Position numbers and translations under genes: made by a program. From contig NZ_JACBNQ010000031.1 of the NCBI RefSeq assembly GCF_013403245.1, positions 1 to 33,480 on the forward strand: a stretch of 33,480 nt of DNA, read 5' to 3'. Shown piece by piece: positions 1 to 7,187 of the stretch (positions within the stretch are counted from its first letter, which is position 1; the number at the start of each line of letters is the position of its first letter). Under the pieces are notes generated by a model. The model was not told where the DNA came from, did not search any database, and saw only the letters and a list, made by a program, of their open reading frames with translations. This DNA comes from Sedimentibacter hydroxybenzoicus DSM 7310. GTDB taxonomy: Bacteria > Bacillota > Clostridia > Tissierellales > Sedimentibacteraceae.

Positions 1-2
1 CC

Positions 3-1049
3 AGACATCTTGATAATGGCATTCCTAAAAAAGCTTTAATTTCATATCTTCGTAATGTCCGCAAATGGATTCCTGATGATCCTGTCATTCATATTGATGA
101 CAGTGATGTCGTTAAACCTTATGGTCATAAGTTTGAAGATATTGGTATTGTACGTGATGGTTCTAAAAGTACTATTTCTAAAAATGTATATGATAAAGGA
201 TATCATGTTACAGAAGCCTGTGCCATTACTAAGAGCAATCATCCTGTCAGTATTTTCTCTAAAATTCATTCCTCTCAACAGAAAAACTATACTTCTGCTA
301 ATACTATTACCTTTCAAGCTATGCAACGAGGTAAAGACCTGTTTGGTAAGGCTACTTTTGTTATGGACAGAGGCTATGATGATAATAAAATGTTTCTTAA
401 GTTAGATGAATTAGAGCAAGATTATGTTATCCGTCTTACCACAAAGAGAAAGCTGTTTTTCCATAACAAATGGGTTGCTGCTACTCAGCTTAGAAACATG
501 CGTAAAGGAAAAATTAAAACCCCTGTGTGCTATCATGGTAAACAACAGGATGCTTATTTATCTCACGTTAAGGTACAAATCACTGCTTCCAAGAAAGATA
601 TATATCTTGTTCTTGTTTATGGCCTGTCTGATAACCCAATGATGCTTGCTACTAACAAGAAACTCAAGTCTAAAGAAGATGTTGTTAATATCGCAAGATT
701 ATATTTTTCACGTTGGCGTATCGAGGAATATTTCCGTGCCAAAAAACAGATATTCCAGTTTGAAAATTTACGTGTAAGAAAGCTTAAAGCCATCAATTCT
801 CTTAATTTTTACATTACTGTTTGCATGGCTTTTCTATCTTTAATTTCCTTGAAATCGGATACCAGCGCACTTAAATCTTCTATTATTAAAAAAGCTGATC
901 CTATCAAAGAAAAGGTTCATTTCTTCTATTATCGGTTAGCTAAGGGCATATCCGGCATTCTTTCTTACGCTAAGGAAGGTGTAAGATTATGGTTTAAACC
1001 TAAGCCTCGACCGAAATTTCGTCAGCTTTGTATTAAGCTTATTTGTTAG
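3..1049 (+). CDS. IS4-type DDE transposase, 5' end outside window
   Basis: The reading frame is open from base 3 to the stop at 1047-1049, so this is the C-terminal ~348 residues of a longer protein that begins before the window. Seen: an HIDDSD segment near the left edge fits the first catalytic Asp. VMDRGYDD (nt ~360-383) fits the second Asp. At nt 702-746 the residues match the IS4 signature Y-(2)-R-(3)-E-(6)-K exactly (YFSRWRIEEYFRAKK), which supplies the catalytic Glu. The enzyme would cut and join the ends of its own insertion sequence. Family-level assignment to IS4 is secure; the subgroup is not. No frameshift is visible in the part present. The ATG at 321 is internal and not the true start. 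Confidence 0.85.
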   Translation, partial: RHLDNGIPKKALISYLRNVRKWIPDDPVIHIDDSDVVKPYGHKFEDIGIVRDGSKSTISKNVYDKGYHVTEACAITKSNHPVSIFSKIHSSQQKNYTSANTITFQAMQRGKDLFGKATFVMDRGYDDNKMFLKLDELEQDYVIRLTTKRKLFFHNKWVAATQLRNMRKGKIKTPVCYHGKQQDAYLSHVKVQITASKKDIYLVLVYGLSDNPMMLATNKKLKSKEDVVNIARLYFSRWRIEEYFRAKKQIFQFENLRVRKLKAINSLNFYITVCMAFLSLISLKSDTSALKSSIIKKADPIKEKVHFFYYRLAKGISGILSYAKEGVRLWFKPKPRPKFRQLCIKLIC

Positions 1050-1260
1050 CTTATGTAACTTAATATTTTTACTTAAGCCTATTTTCCTCTTTGGCTTGAT
1101 TTACTATGCTTTTTTTTACTAATATCTACACTTCTCTTTTGTTTTTCTCTCTGTTTTTCCCTTTTTTATTTTTCTTTCTTATTTTCTTTTTTCTTTAGTT
1201 GCTTTTTGCGGAAACTCGAATATTTAATTGTATTATAGAATTTACAGAATTTATACAAAT
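1050..1260. other. T-rich tail downstream of the transposase; IS right end not located
   Basis: No gene is seen. From about 1090 to 1200 the plus strand is almost pure pyrimidine (long T/C runs), then the base composition returns to ordinary AT-rich sequence after GCGGAAACTCG at about 1207. The right end of the insertion sequence probably lies in this stretch. Its inverted repeat cannot be identified because the left end is outside the window. Confidence 0.4.
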
Positions 1261-1261
1261 G

Positions 1262-1288
1262 AAAAAATCCCTAATTGATTTTAGGGAT
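1262..1288 (-). terminator. Rho-independent terminator of xpt
   Basis: An 8-bp perfect stem (ATCCCTAA at 1267-1274 with TTAGGGAT at 1281-1288, 6-nt loop) is followed on the minus strand by a run of six T (complement of 1262-1267). It lies 60 bp downstream of the xpt stop codon. Confidence 0.8.
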
Positions 1289-1348
1289 ATTATATACTCG
1301 GAAATTTTATCATTGCCTGAAAATTCAGTGGTGAAAATTAACATGTAA

Positions 1349-1918
1349 TTATTTGAAAGTAATTTTTCCATCCTTCATTTCTTCTATAGTTGTGAGACAT
1401 TTTAAATTATATCCCATGCTTCTCAGATAATTGCCTCCGTTCTGAAAACCCTTTTCAATTGCAATACTGATACCTTCAACTGAAGCTCCTGCTTGCTCGG
1501 ATAATTCTATTAAAGCCTTCATTGCATTTCCCTCTGCCAGAAAATCATCTATAATGAGAAGCTTATCATTTTCATTAAGATATTTTTTGCTTATCATTAT
1601 ATTGTATTCTTTGCTTTTAGTGTAAGAAACAACCTTTCCTTTGTAAATATCTTTATCTAAATTTAAGCTTTCAGATTTTTTGGCAAACACAACCGGAACC
1701 TTGAAATGAAGTGCTGCCATTGCAGCAATCGCTATACCGCTAACCTCAATAGTAAGTATTTTCGTTATATTCCTATCTTTAAAAAGCTTGTAAATTTCCT
1801 CTCCCATTTCGTAGAGAAATTCAACATCAAGCTGATGGTTTAAAAAACTATCAACCTTCAGTATATTACCCTCTTTGATTTCTCCGCGTTCAACTATAAT
1901 TTTCTTTAACTTATCCAT
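1349..1918 (-). CDS. xpt: Xanthine phosphoribosyltransferase
   Basis: 189 residues, close to the usual ~190 for Xpt. The enzyme converts xanthine plus PRPP to XMP in cytoplasmic purine salvage. Seen: the Xpt-type N-terminal segment with SFLNHQLDV (residues ~24-32), and a type I phosphoribosyltransferase PRPP loop LLIIDDFLAEGNA near residue 120. The start ATG at 1918 has an AAAGGA ribosome site upstream. In Bacillus xpt is usually preceded by a purine riboswitch; the 88 bp between this gene and the upstream thioredoxin-like gene are too short and AT-rich to hold one. The two genes may be cotranscribed. The alternative, adenine phosphoribosyltransferase, is less likely because of the Xpt-specific N-terminus. 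Confidence 0.9.
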   Translation of the reverse strand: MDKLKKIIVERGEIKEGNILKVDSFLNHQLDVEFLYEMGEEIYKLFKDRNITKILTIEVSGIAIAAMAALHFKVPVVFAKKSESLNLDKDIYKGKVVSYTKSKEYNIMISKKYLNENDKLLIIDDFLAEGNAMKALIELSEQAGASVEGISIAIEKGFQNGGNYLRSMGYNLKCLTTIEEMKDGKITFK

Positions 1919-2006
1919 GGTTTTCCTTTTAAAATTAATAAACTTTATAAATAGTTATATTATCAAACGAATAAATAAAAAGCAATATAAATAAATCGAA
2001 AATTAA

Positions 2007-2339
2007 TTAATCGATGCTGTAAAACAATTCATAATACCTCGAAACTTCCTGCTCCAAGATTTCCATACCGATAATTCTTGCTTTTCTGATTGTTTCTTTT
2101 CCCTGTATAAATAAAATAATAACCGGTATCGCAAATACATTATGCTTTGACGATAATTCTACAAAATTTTCAGTTTCTACTCCGACAACCTTTATTTTAG
2201 GATATTTCTCAAGCATTTTTTCAATTTTTGGCTTCATGGCATTGCATACACTGCATGAGTTGCTTCCAAAATACACCAACATCATATCATTCTCGTTAAT
2301 TAGTTTATATAGTTCTTCATTTGTTTTTATGTTATCCAT
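2007..2339 (-). CDS. Small thioredoxin-family protein with CSVC active site
   Basis: 110 residues, a single thioredoxin fold. The redox motif is C29-S-V-C32, followed by a basic/hydrophobic helix, and the cis-proline loop reads FAIPVI near residue 73. The family does cytoplasmic thiol-disulfide exchange. The CSVC motif differs from the CGPC of canonical thioredoxin, so it may serve a specialised partner. No signal peptide is visible. It is divergent from the CoA-disulfide reductase fusion (150 bp between starts) and lies just upstream of xpt on the same strand. A link to persulfide/CoA-disulfide handling by the divergent gene is inference from position only. Confidence 0.8.
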   Translation of the reverse strand: MDNIKTNEELYKLINENDMMLVYFGSNSCSVCNAMKPKIEKMLEKYPKIKVVGVETENFVELSSKHNVFAIPVIILFIQGKETIRKARIIGMEILEQEVSRYYELFYSID

Positions 2340-2421
2340 AAATAACCCCTAAATTTGTTAATACTATATTAACACATTTAATTTAATAAAACTATACAAG
2401 ATTTATATTTCAAAATTATGC

Positions 2422-2450
2422 TTGAAATTTATATTTTAATATGCTAATAT
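2422..2450 (+). promoter_or_regulatory. Putative sigma-A promoter of the CoA-disulfide reductase fusion
   Basis: TTGAAA at 2422-2427, a 17-nt spacer and TAATAT at 2445-2450. The coding start at 2490 follows a strong AAGGGGG ribosome site at about 2478-2484. Other AT-rich hexamers nearby could also act as the -10 box. Confidence 0.5.
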
Positions 2451-2489
2451 TTGAATATAATGATATAATTAAATTTCAAGGGGGCTATT

Positions 2490-4994
2490 ATGAGCAAAAA
2501 AATAGTTATTATAGGCGGTGTTGCAGGCGGTGCAAGCACAGCGGCAAGATTGAGAAGATTAGACGAAACATCAGAAATTATAATGTTTGAAAGAGGTTCA
2601 TATATTTCATATGCAAACTGCGGTTTGCCATACCATATAGGTGATGTGATAAAGGAAAGATTCTCTTTGCTGCTTCAAACGCCTGAGGCAATGTCAGAAA
2701 AATATAATGTTGACGTCAGAGTAGATTCTGAGGTTATTAGAATTGACAGAGAAAACAAAAGTGTTGAAGTTAAAAAAGCTAAAACGGGAGAAACATACAA
2801 GGAAAGCTATGATGTATTGGTAATATCAACAGGCTCAACTCCTTTGAAACCACCGATTGAGGGAATAAACTCACCCAATATTTTTACACTTTGGACCGTT
2901 CCCGATACTGATGAAATCAAAAGCTTTATAAATGAAAAACATCCAAAAAACGCAGTTGTAATCGGGGGTGGTTTCATTGGTCTTGAGGTTGCCGAAAACC
3001 TTCATCTTGCAGGCATAAATGTTACCGTTGCAGAAGCAATGGACCAGGTTATGGCACCCATAGATTATGAAATGGCAAGATTAGTGCAGGATAATATGGT
3101 ATTAAACGGAGTTAATCTTATTTTAGGTGATGGAGTATCAAAATTCAGCAGCGAAAACGGTACGGTCACAATTACCTTAGCAAGTGGGAAAGCTTTGACT
3201 GCTGATATGGTAATTTTATCAATAGGAGTCAGACCTAACAGCCAATTAGCTAAGGATGCAGGTCTTCAGCTAAATCAAAGGGGCGGAATTGTTGTAGATA
3301 AATATTTAAAAACATCCGATCCAAGTATTTATGCTCTTGGTGATGTAATAGAAGTAGAAGAATTCATAAACAAGGGTAAGGCAATGATTGCTCTGGCAGG
3401 TCCGGCCAACAAGCAGGGAAGAATATGTGCAAACAATATTTACGGAGCTAATGAAGAATACAAAGGAACAATGGGTACTTCTGTTGCAAAGGTATTTGAC
3501 TTAACGGTTGCTTCCACAGGAGCAAACGAAAAAACTCTTGACAGAATGGGTATGCTTGAAGGAAAGGACTATTACACTGCTACTATATCACAAAAATCCC
3601 ATGCGGGATATTATCCTGAGAGCACTGAATTAATACTCAAGATGGTTTTTTCCGTCGACGGCAAAAAAATATACGGAGCACAAATTGTTGGTGAGGACGG
3701 AGCTGACAAACGAATAGATACAATTGCAACTGCAATTCGTTTGGGAGGAAGCATTTATGATTTAAAGGAACTTGAACTTGCTTATGCTCCACCGTATTCA
3801 TCCGCTAAGGACCCCGTCAATATGTTAGGTTTCGTTGCGGAAAATATTATTAAAGGCAAAATAAAACTTAATAAATGGAACGACATAGAGCCGTCAAAAC
3901 CAAGCGATTATACATTACTTGATATCAGAGAGGAAGCAGAGCTTATGGTTTTTGAAATACCCGGTGCTGTTAATATTCCTTTAGGAGAACTAAGAGGCAG
4001 AATTAGCGAGCTGAACAAGAATGATAAAATAATCATATTTTGTGCTGTTGGTGTTCGTTCTTACAATGCCGCGAGGGCTTTGATGGAAAACGGATTTAAC
4101 AATGTGTATGTCTATCCTGCTGGAACAAACTTCTATAAGAGTGTTTATTATGATTATTACAATCAATTAAACGGCATGAATAGTACAGCTCTGGATATAA
4201 AAAATGCAAACAATATTTCAGAGGAAAAAAAAACGAATGAAATAAAAGCCTCCATACAGGTTGACTGCAGCGGACTTCAATGCCCCGGTCCCATTATGAA
4301 GGTTTATGAAATCATAAACAAAATCAATGATGGTGACATCATAAAAGTTTCGGCAACTGATTCAGGATTTTCACGAGATGTTGAATCCTGGTGCAGAAGG
4401 ACGGGAAATACCTTCATAAGAACAGAAAAGGAAGGCAAAAGTAATATTGTATATTTACAAAAGGGTGCATCTGAAAAAAAAACTAATAGTTTTTTACAAA
4501 ACTCGTCAATATTGACATCTTCAAATGACGGTAAAACAATTATTGTTTTCAGCGGTGACTTGGATAAGGTTTTAGCCTCATTTGTTATCGCCAACGGTGC
4601 TGCAGCAATGGGAAGACCGGTTACAATGTTCTTTACATTTTGGGGACTAAATGTTCTGAGGAAAACAGAAAAGCAAAATATTAAAAAACCGTTCATAGAT
4701 GCCATGTTCGGTAAAATGATGCCACAAGGTGTAAGTAAATTAAAGCTGTCAAAAATGAATATGGGTGGAATGGGAACAGCTATGATGAGAAAGGTAATGA
4801 AGGATAAAAATATAGATTCTCTTGAAGATTTAGTAAAAAAAGCAATGGATAACGGTGTTAAAATGATTGCCTGCACCATGTCAATGGATGTAATGGGAAT
4901 CACTGAAGAAGAATTGATTGATGGCGTGGAATTCGCCGGCGTAGGCACGTACTTAGGCGATGCGGAAGAATCCAACGTAAATCTGTTTATTTAA
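2490..4994 (+). CDS. CoA-disulfide reductase / rhodanese / TusA / DsrE four-module fusion
   Basis: 834 residues. Module 1 (about 1-445) is a flavin disulfide reductase: FAD motif IIGGVAGGASTAARLRR at 7-23, redox Cys44 in SYANCGLPY, NAD(P)-binding GGGFIGLEVAENL near 157-169, and a C-terminal dimerisation domain. This is the CoA-disulfide reductase/NADH oxidase/polysulfide reductase type with a single active Cys. Module 2 (about 460-550) is a rhodanese with Cys518 in the FCAVGVRS loop. Module 3 (about 590-665) is TusA-like with LQCPGP (Cys598). Module 4 (about 683-834) is DsrE-like, starting at IVFSGDLDK. Together the modules can accept, relay and reduce persulfide sulfur in the cytoplasm. Such fusions are known in clostridia; the physiological substrate here is not shown. 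The 3' end overlaps the convergent YgbA-like gene by 8 bp. Confidence 0.9.
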   Translation: MSKKIVIIGGVAGGASTAARLRRLDETSEIIMFERGSYISYANCGLPYHIGDVIKERFSLLLQTPEAMSEKYNVDVRVDSEVIRIDRENKSVEVKKAKTGETYKESYDVLVISTGSTPLKPPIEGINSPNIFTLWTVPDTDEIKSFINEKHPKNAVVIGGGFIGLEVAENLHLAGINVTVAEAMDQVMAPIDYEMARLVQDNMVLNGVNLILGDGVSKFSSENGTVTITLASGKALTADMVILSIGVRPNSQLAKDAGLQLNQRGGIVVDKYLKTSDPSIYALGDVIEVEEFINKGKAMIALAGPANKQGRICANNIYGANEEYKGTMGTSVAKVFDLTVASTGANEKTLDRMGMLEGKDYYTATISQKSHAGYYPESTELILKMVFSVDGKKIYGAQIVGEDGADKRIDTIATAIRLGGSIYDLKELELAYAPPYSSAKDPVNMLGFVAENIIKGKIKLNKWNDIEPSKPSDYTLLDIREEAELMVFEIPGAVNIPLGELRGRISELNKNDKIIIFCAVGVRSYNAARALMENGFNNVYVYPAGTNFYKSVYYDYYNQLNGMNSTALDIKNANNISEEKKTNEIKASIQVDCSGLQCPGPIMKVYEIINKINDGDIIKVSATDSGFSRDVESWCRRTGNTFIRTEKEGKSNIVYLQKGASEKKTNSFLQNSSILTSSNDGKTIIVFSGDLDKVLASFVIANGAAAMGRPVTMFFTFWGLNVLRKTEKQNIKKPFIDAMFGKMMPQGVSKLKLSKMNMGGMGTAMMRKVMKDKNIDSLEDLVKKAMDNGVKMIACTMSMDVMGITEEELIDGVEFAGVGTYLGDAEESNVNLFI

Positions 4995-5310
4995 GAAAAC
5001 TATATTGTTTTAGCGACTCTATAATATGTTTTATAACTGCTGCAGGATTTTTAAATAACATTCTGGGTCCGGAGTATTTCATAACCTCTTTGATTTTGAC
5101 TCTCATATCCGGTTTATAGCAATGCATAGGGCAGTTGCTGCAAAATCCTTTGTCTTCTCCAAACTTGCAGTTACTTAACCTTTTATGGGCATACTTCTTA
5201 AGCTCCCTGCATTTTTCGCAGGGAGTAAAAGCAGTATGCCTATTCCCTTTGCAATAAATTAAAATCATCTGATCTACTATGTATTTTTCTTTTTCTATTT
5301 TACTCTTCAC
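4987..5310 (-). CDS. YgbA-like Cys-rich protein (nitrous oxide-stimulated promoter family)
   Basis: 107 residues with seven cysteines at 20, 31, 34, 48, 57, 60 and 64, arranged as YC, CEKC, NC and CSNCPMHC, which suggests an Fe-S or zinc site. The pattern matches the YgbA/NO_stim family, which is small, cytoplasmic and linked to nitrosative stress in enterobacteria; its biochemical role is poorly defined. The start is GTG at 5308-5310, supported by a GGGGAGGGTG ribosome site just upstream. It converges on the CoA-disulfide reductase fusion, overlapping its 3' end by 8 bp, so each transcript is antisense to the other at the end. Family assignment is from the Cys pattern and length. Confidence 0.7.
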   Translation of the reverse strand: MKSKIEKEKYIVDQMILIYCKGNRHTAFTPCEKCRELKKYAHKRLSNCKFGEDKGFCSNCPMHCYKPDMRVKIKEVMKYSGPRMLFKNPAAVIKHIIESLKQYSFLK

Positions 5311-5524
5311 TATAACACCCTCCCCGTTTTATAAAGAAAAAAAGCTGTCTCCAAATTCCTATGGCAATAAAAGTTCCATATATTTTTATGGAACTTTTAT
5401 CATTTTCTTTTATCATGTAATATATACCCGCGCCGGTCAATAATATTCCAATTAATAAACTAAAGATCGTAAAAATTAATGGGTTCGTGGATAAGACAAT
5501 TTCGGAATTTGTAAATAAGGCTGT
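5300..5524 (-). pseudogene. Headless small membrane-protein ORF
   Basis: A minus-strand frame is open for 74 sense codons between a TAG at 5525-5527 and a TAA at 5300-5302, overlapping the YgbA-like start by 11 nt. The translation contains a clear transmembrane segment (FTIFSLLIGILLTGAGIYY), then a polar loop (MIKENDKSS) and a second hydrophobic stretch (IKIYGTFIAIGIW). It has no ATG, GTG or TTG at a sensible place: the frame runs straight into the hairpin that borders the 151-bp repeat. I read it as a small membrane-protein gene whose 5' end was lost or rearranged at that hairpin. It may be chance coding, but the amino acid pattern looks real. Confidence 0.35.
5367..5400. repeat. 14-bp perfect hairpin
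   Basis: ATAAAAGTTCCATA (5367-5380) pairs with TATGGAACTTTTAT (5387-5400) across a 6-nt loop. It lies inside the headless ORF. Neither side has a convincing T-run, so terminator function is doubtful. Confidence 0.5.
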
Positions 5525-5708
5525 CTATGCAGACAGCTCAGATTGATGACAAAGTCATCAAGATGATAGGCTGCTGAAAAAGTTCATCCTGCAAGGCGCC
5601 GGAAGACGGGCAACCGCAGCGTATTAGACATACGTGAGGATTGACCGGATGAACGGCAACGATGCAGGGGGACTTTTTCAGCAGCCTGAGCTGTCTATGC
5701 AGACAGCT
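5520..5708. mobile_element. 151-bp hairpin-nested repeat, copy A, with 19-bp hairpin duplication
   Basis: The core is 5539-5689 (151 bp). It is flanked by identical 19-bp direct repeats at 5520-5538 and 5690-5708. Each 19-mer is a full hairpin (GCTGTCT, loop ATGC, AGACAGC). The core begins with a small dyad (TTGATGAC AAA GTCATCAA). It then carries inverted repeats: AGGCTGCTGAAAAAGT at 5568-5583, extended imperfectly to 5592, against its complement ending at 5687. No coding capacity is apparent, so this resembles a MITE. It sits in the 3' region of the SHMT-like gene. Copy B is at 23660-23848 and a remnant is at 15437-15496. Confidence 0.75.
5690..5708 (-). terminator. Probable terminator hairpin of the catabolic operon
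   Basis: A 7-bp stem (GCTGTCT/AGACAGC) with a 4-nt loop, 27 bp downstream of the SHMT-like stop codon. The second copy at 5520-5538, beyond the inserted repeat, is followed on the minus strand by CTTATTT, which is likely the original T-rich exit. Confidence 0.5.
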
Positions 5709-5735
5709 TTATTATATAGAAGGGTATCATGAAAC

Positions 5736-6959
5736 CTAAAATGAATATTCTAAATTTGTAAAGCTTTTAGAAAATTCTCCAACATCCTTAGCGACATTCT
5801 CTATTGATTCCTTATCAATTAACAACCTTTTTATAAATAATGCTATTTGTTCCATATCTTTTTCTTTTAGTCCTTTTCTTGTTACCTCAGGTGTTCCGAC
5901 TCTTATTACAGGAGAAGCACCGGAAAAATCATCAGACACTAAGATATTGGCCTTTTCTAAATATTTTGCGGGAGATGTATCTATTTTATCTCCCAAATTC
6001 ACTAACAATAAGTGAGATTCAGTAAAGCCCTTATTTTTACCTATTACATTAAATCCATAGTTGTCTAATGCAACTGCTAATGCTTTAGAATTTTTAACAA
6101 TCTGTTTACCGTATTCTTTTCCGAATTCCTTCATCTCCAAAATAGACGCTGCAAGTGCCGGTAATCTGTTTAGATGATGGCTTGTTACCAATGATGGCGA
6201 AAGAGTATTTCCTACTTTTATTATTAGTTCCTTATCATTAGAAACTACAAATCCTCCCTGAGGACCGGGAAAAGATTTATGGGTACTTCCAAACATTATA
6301 TCTGCACCCTCTTCAAGGGGATTCTTAAATACGCCTGAGGCAATAAGTCCCGTAACATGAGCAGCATCATATGCAATATAAAAGCCAAGTTCATCGGCCA
6401 ATGGTCTTAACTCTCTCACCGGCTCCTGAAACAATGTTCCTGAACCGCCGAATATGACTAGTTTAGGTCTTAATTTTCTAACCTGAGTTTTTAATGATTC
6501 AACATCAACAGCACCATCTTCTGTGAATTTCATATACTCCACATTAATTGTCTCATCAAATTGCTTAACCTGGCACATTGGTCCGACTAACCCATGTCCC
6601 CAATCCTTTAAACTTACCTCAATTACTAAATCTCCCGGCTCAAGTATTGCCAGAACCACCGACATTCCTGCCATATGACCTCCAATTGGTCTTAAATCAG
6701 CATACTTTGCTTTAAAAATATCTTTTATCAACTCTTGTGTTTCCATTTCAAATTCGTGAATATACTTGTTACCCGTATATTCTCTATCTTTTGGATTTAG
6801 CGTTGAATAACATCCATATCTGTTTCCAAAATCGCAGCTTAGGTAATTTCTTACCTTTTCACTTGAATAATTCTCAGAAGCTATTAAATTTAAACAGCCT
6901 TGTCTATAAGTTAAATGTTTATTTAACAAATTATCTATGTCTCTTGTTGACTTAAACAT
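5736..6959 (-). CDS. Divergent serine hydroxymethyltransferase-like PLP enzyme (candidate aldolase)
   Basis: 407 residues, fold-type I PLP enzyme of the SHMT family (usual length ~415). Seen: LIASENYSS at the N-terminus with the conserved Glu, DAAHVTGLIASG around the PLP-contacting Asp/His, FGSTHKSFPGPQGG with the PLP lysine K228, and VIRVGTPEVTRKG near the C-terminus. It departs from housekeeping SHMT: the YYGGCEYVD segment is replaced by EYTGNKYIHEFE, and THKT is THKS. The family cleaves or forms beta-hydroxy-alpha-amino acids. Last gene of the island, 26 bp after the sulfur-carrier gene, with RBS GGGAGG. Inference: it cleaves a beta-hydroxy amino acid made by the operon, such as 3-hydroxy-2,4-diaminobutyrate. 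Ordinary glycine hydroxymethyltransferase remains possible. Confidence 0.8.
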   Translation of the reverse strand: MFKSTRDIDNLLNKHLTYRQGCLNLIASENYSSEKVRNYLSCDFGNRYGCYSTLNPKDREYTGNKYIHEFEMETQELIKDIFKAKYADLRPIGGHMAGMSVVLAILEPGDLVIEVSLKDWGHGLVGPMCQVKQFDETINVEYMKFTEDGAVDVESLKTQVRKLRPKLVIFGGSGTLFQEPVRELRPLADELGFYIAYDAAHVTGLIASGVFKNPLEEGADIMFGSTHKSFPGPQGGFVVSNDKELIIKVGNTLSPSLVTSHHLNRLPALAASILEMKEFGKEYGKQIVKNSKALAVALDNYGFNVIGKNKGFTESHLLLVNLGDKIDTSPAKYLEKANILVSDDFSGASPVIRVGTPEVTRKGLKEKDMEQIALFIKRLLIDKESIENVAKDVGEFSKSFTNLEYSF

Positions 6960-6985
6960 GTTCGTCCTCCCTAATTAGAAAATTA

Positions 6986-7183
6986 CTAACCTCCTCCTAA
7001 CGGTTTTATAATTCTGATATTATCATTTTTACTCAATTGATAATTCCCATATTGAGACATCAAAATTTGCTTGCCGTTTATAAATACCGCTACAGATTCA
7101 ATATAGTTTAAATGTTTTATTAAATTTGACACAGTATAATTATGAGGAACTGTCATTGTTTTGTTATTAACAATTACTTCCAC
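6986..7183 (-). CDS. ThiS/MoaD-like sulfur carrier linked to the aldehyde oxidoreductase
   Basis: 65 residues, beta-grasp ubiquitin-like fold, ending in the exposed tail PLGGG that is activated to a thiocarboxylate. The start is GTG at 7181-7183. The ribosome site AGGCGGTGA overlaps the TGA stop of the aldehyde oxidoreductase gene, so the two are translationally coupled. Length and tail fit both ThiS (thiazole) and MoaD (molybdopterin). No thiamin gene is nearby, while the gene follows an AOR-family gene directly, which is a known arrangement for pterin-cofactor enzymes. I therefore infer that it supplies dithiolene sulfur for the tungstopterin of that enzyme. Confidence 0.75.
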   Translation of the reverse strand: MEVIVNNKTMTVPHNYTVSNLIKHLNYIESVAVFINGKQILMSQYGNYQLSKNDNIRIIKPLGGG

Positions 7184-7187
7184 AAAA

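Noticed and set aside
1919-2006. Purine riboswitch ahead of xpt
   Set aside because: The gap is only 88 bp, very AT-rich, and shows no aptamer core; the region upstream of the thioredoxin-like gene also lacks it.
4304-4975. 223-codon minus-strand open frame
   Set aside because: It is antisense to the TusA/DsrE part of the CoA-disulfide reductase fusion, shows no family motifs, and the plus-strand protein is clearly real there.
5736-6959. Housekeeping glyA
   Set aside because: The active-site segment differs from normal SHMT and the gene ends a solute-catabolism operon; not excluded, but a specialised role fits better.
6986-7183. Thiamin biosynthesis ThiS
   Set aside because: The fold and GG tail fit, but there are no thiamin genes and it is translationally coupled to an AOR gene, so a pterin-sulfur role is more likely.
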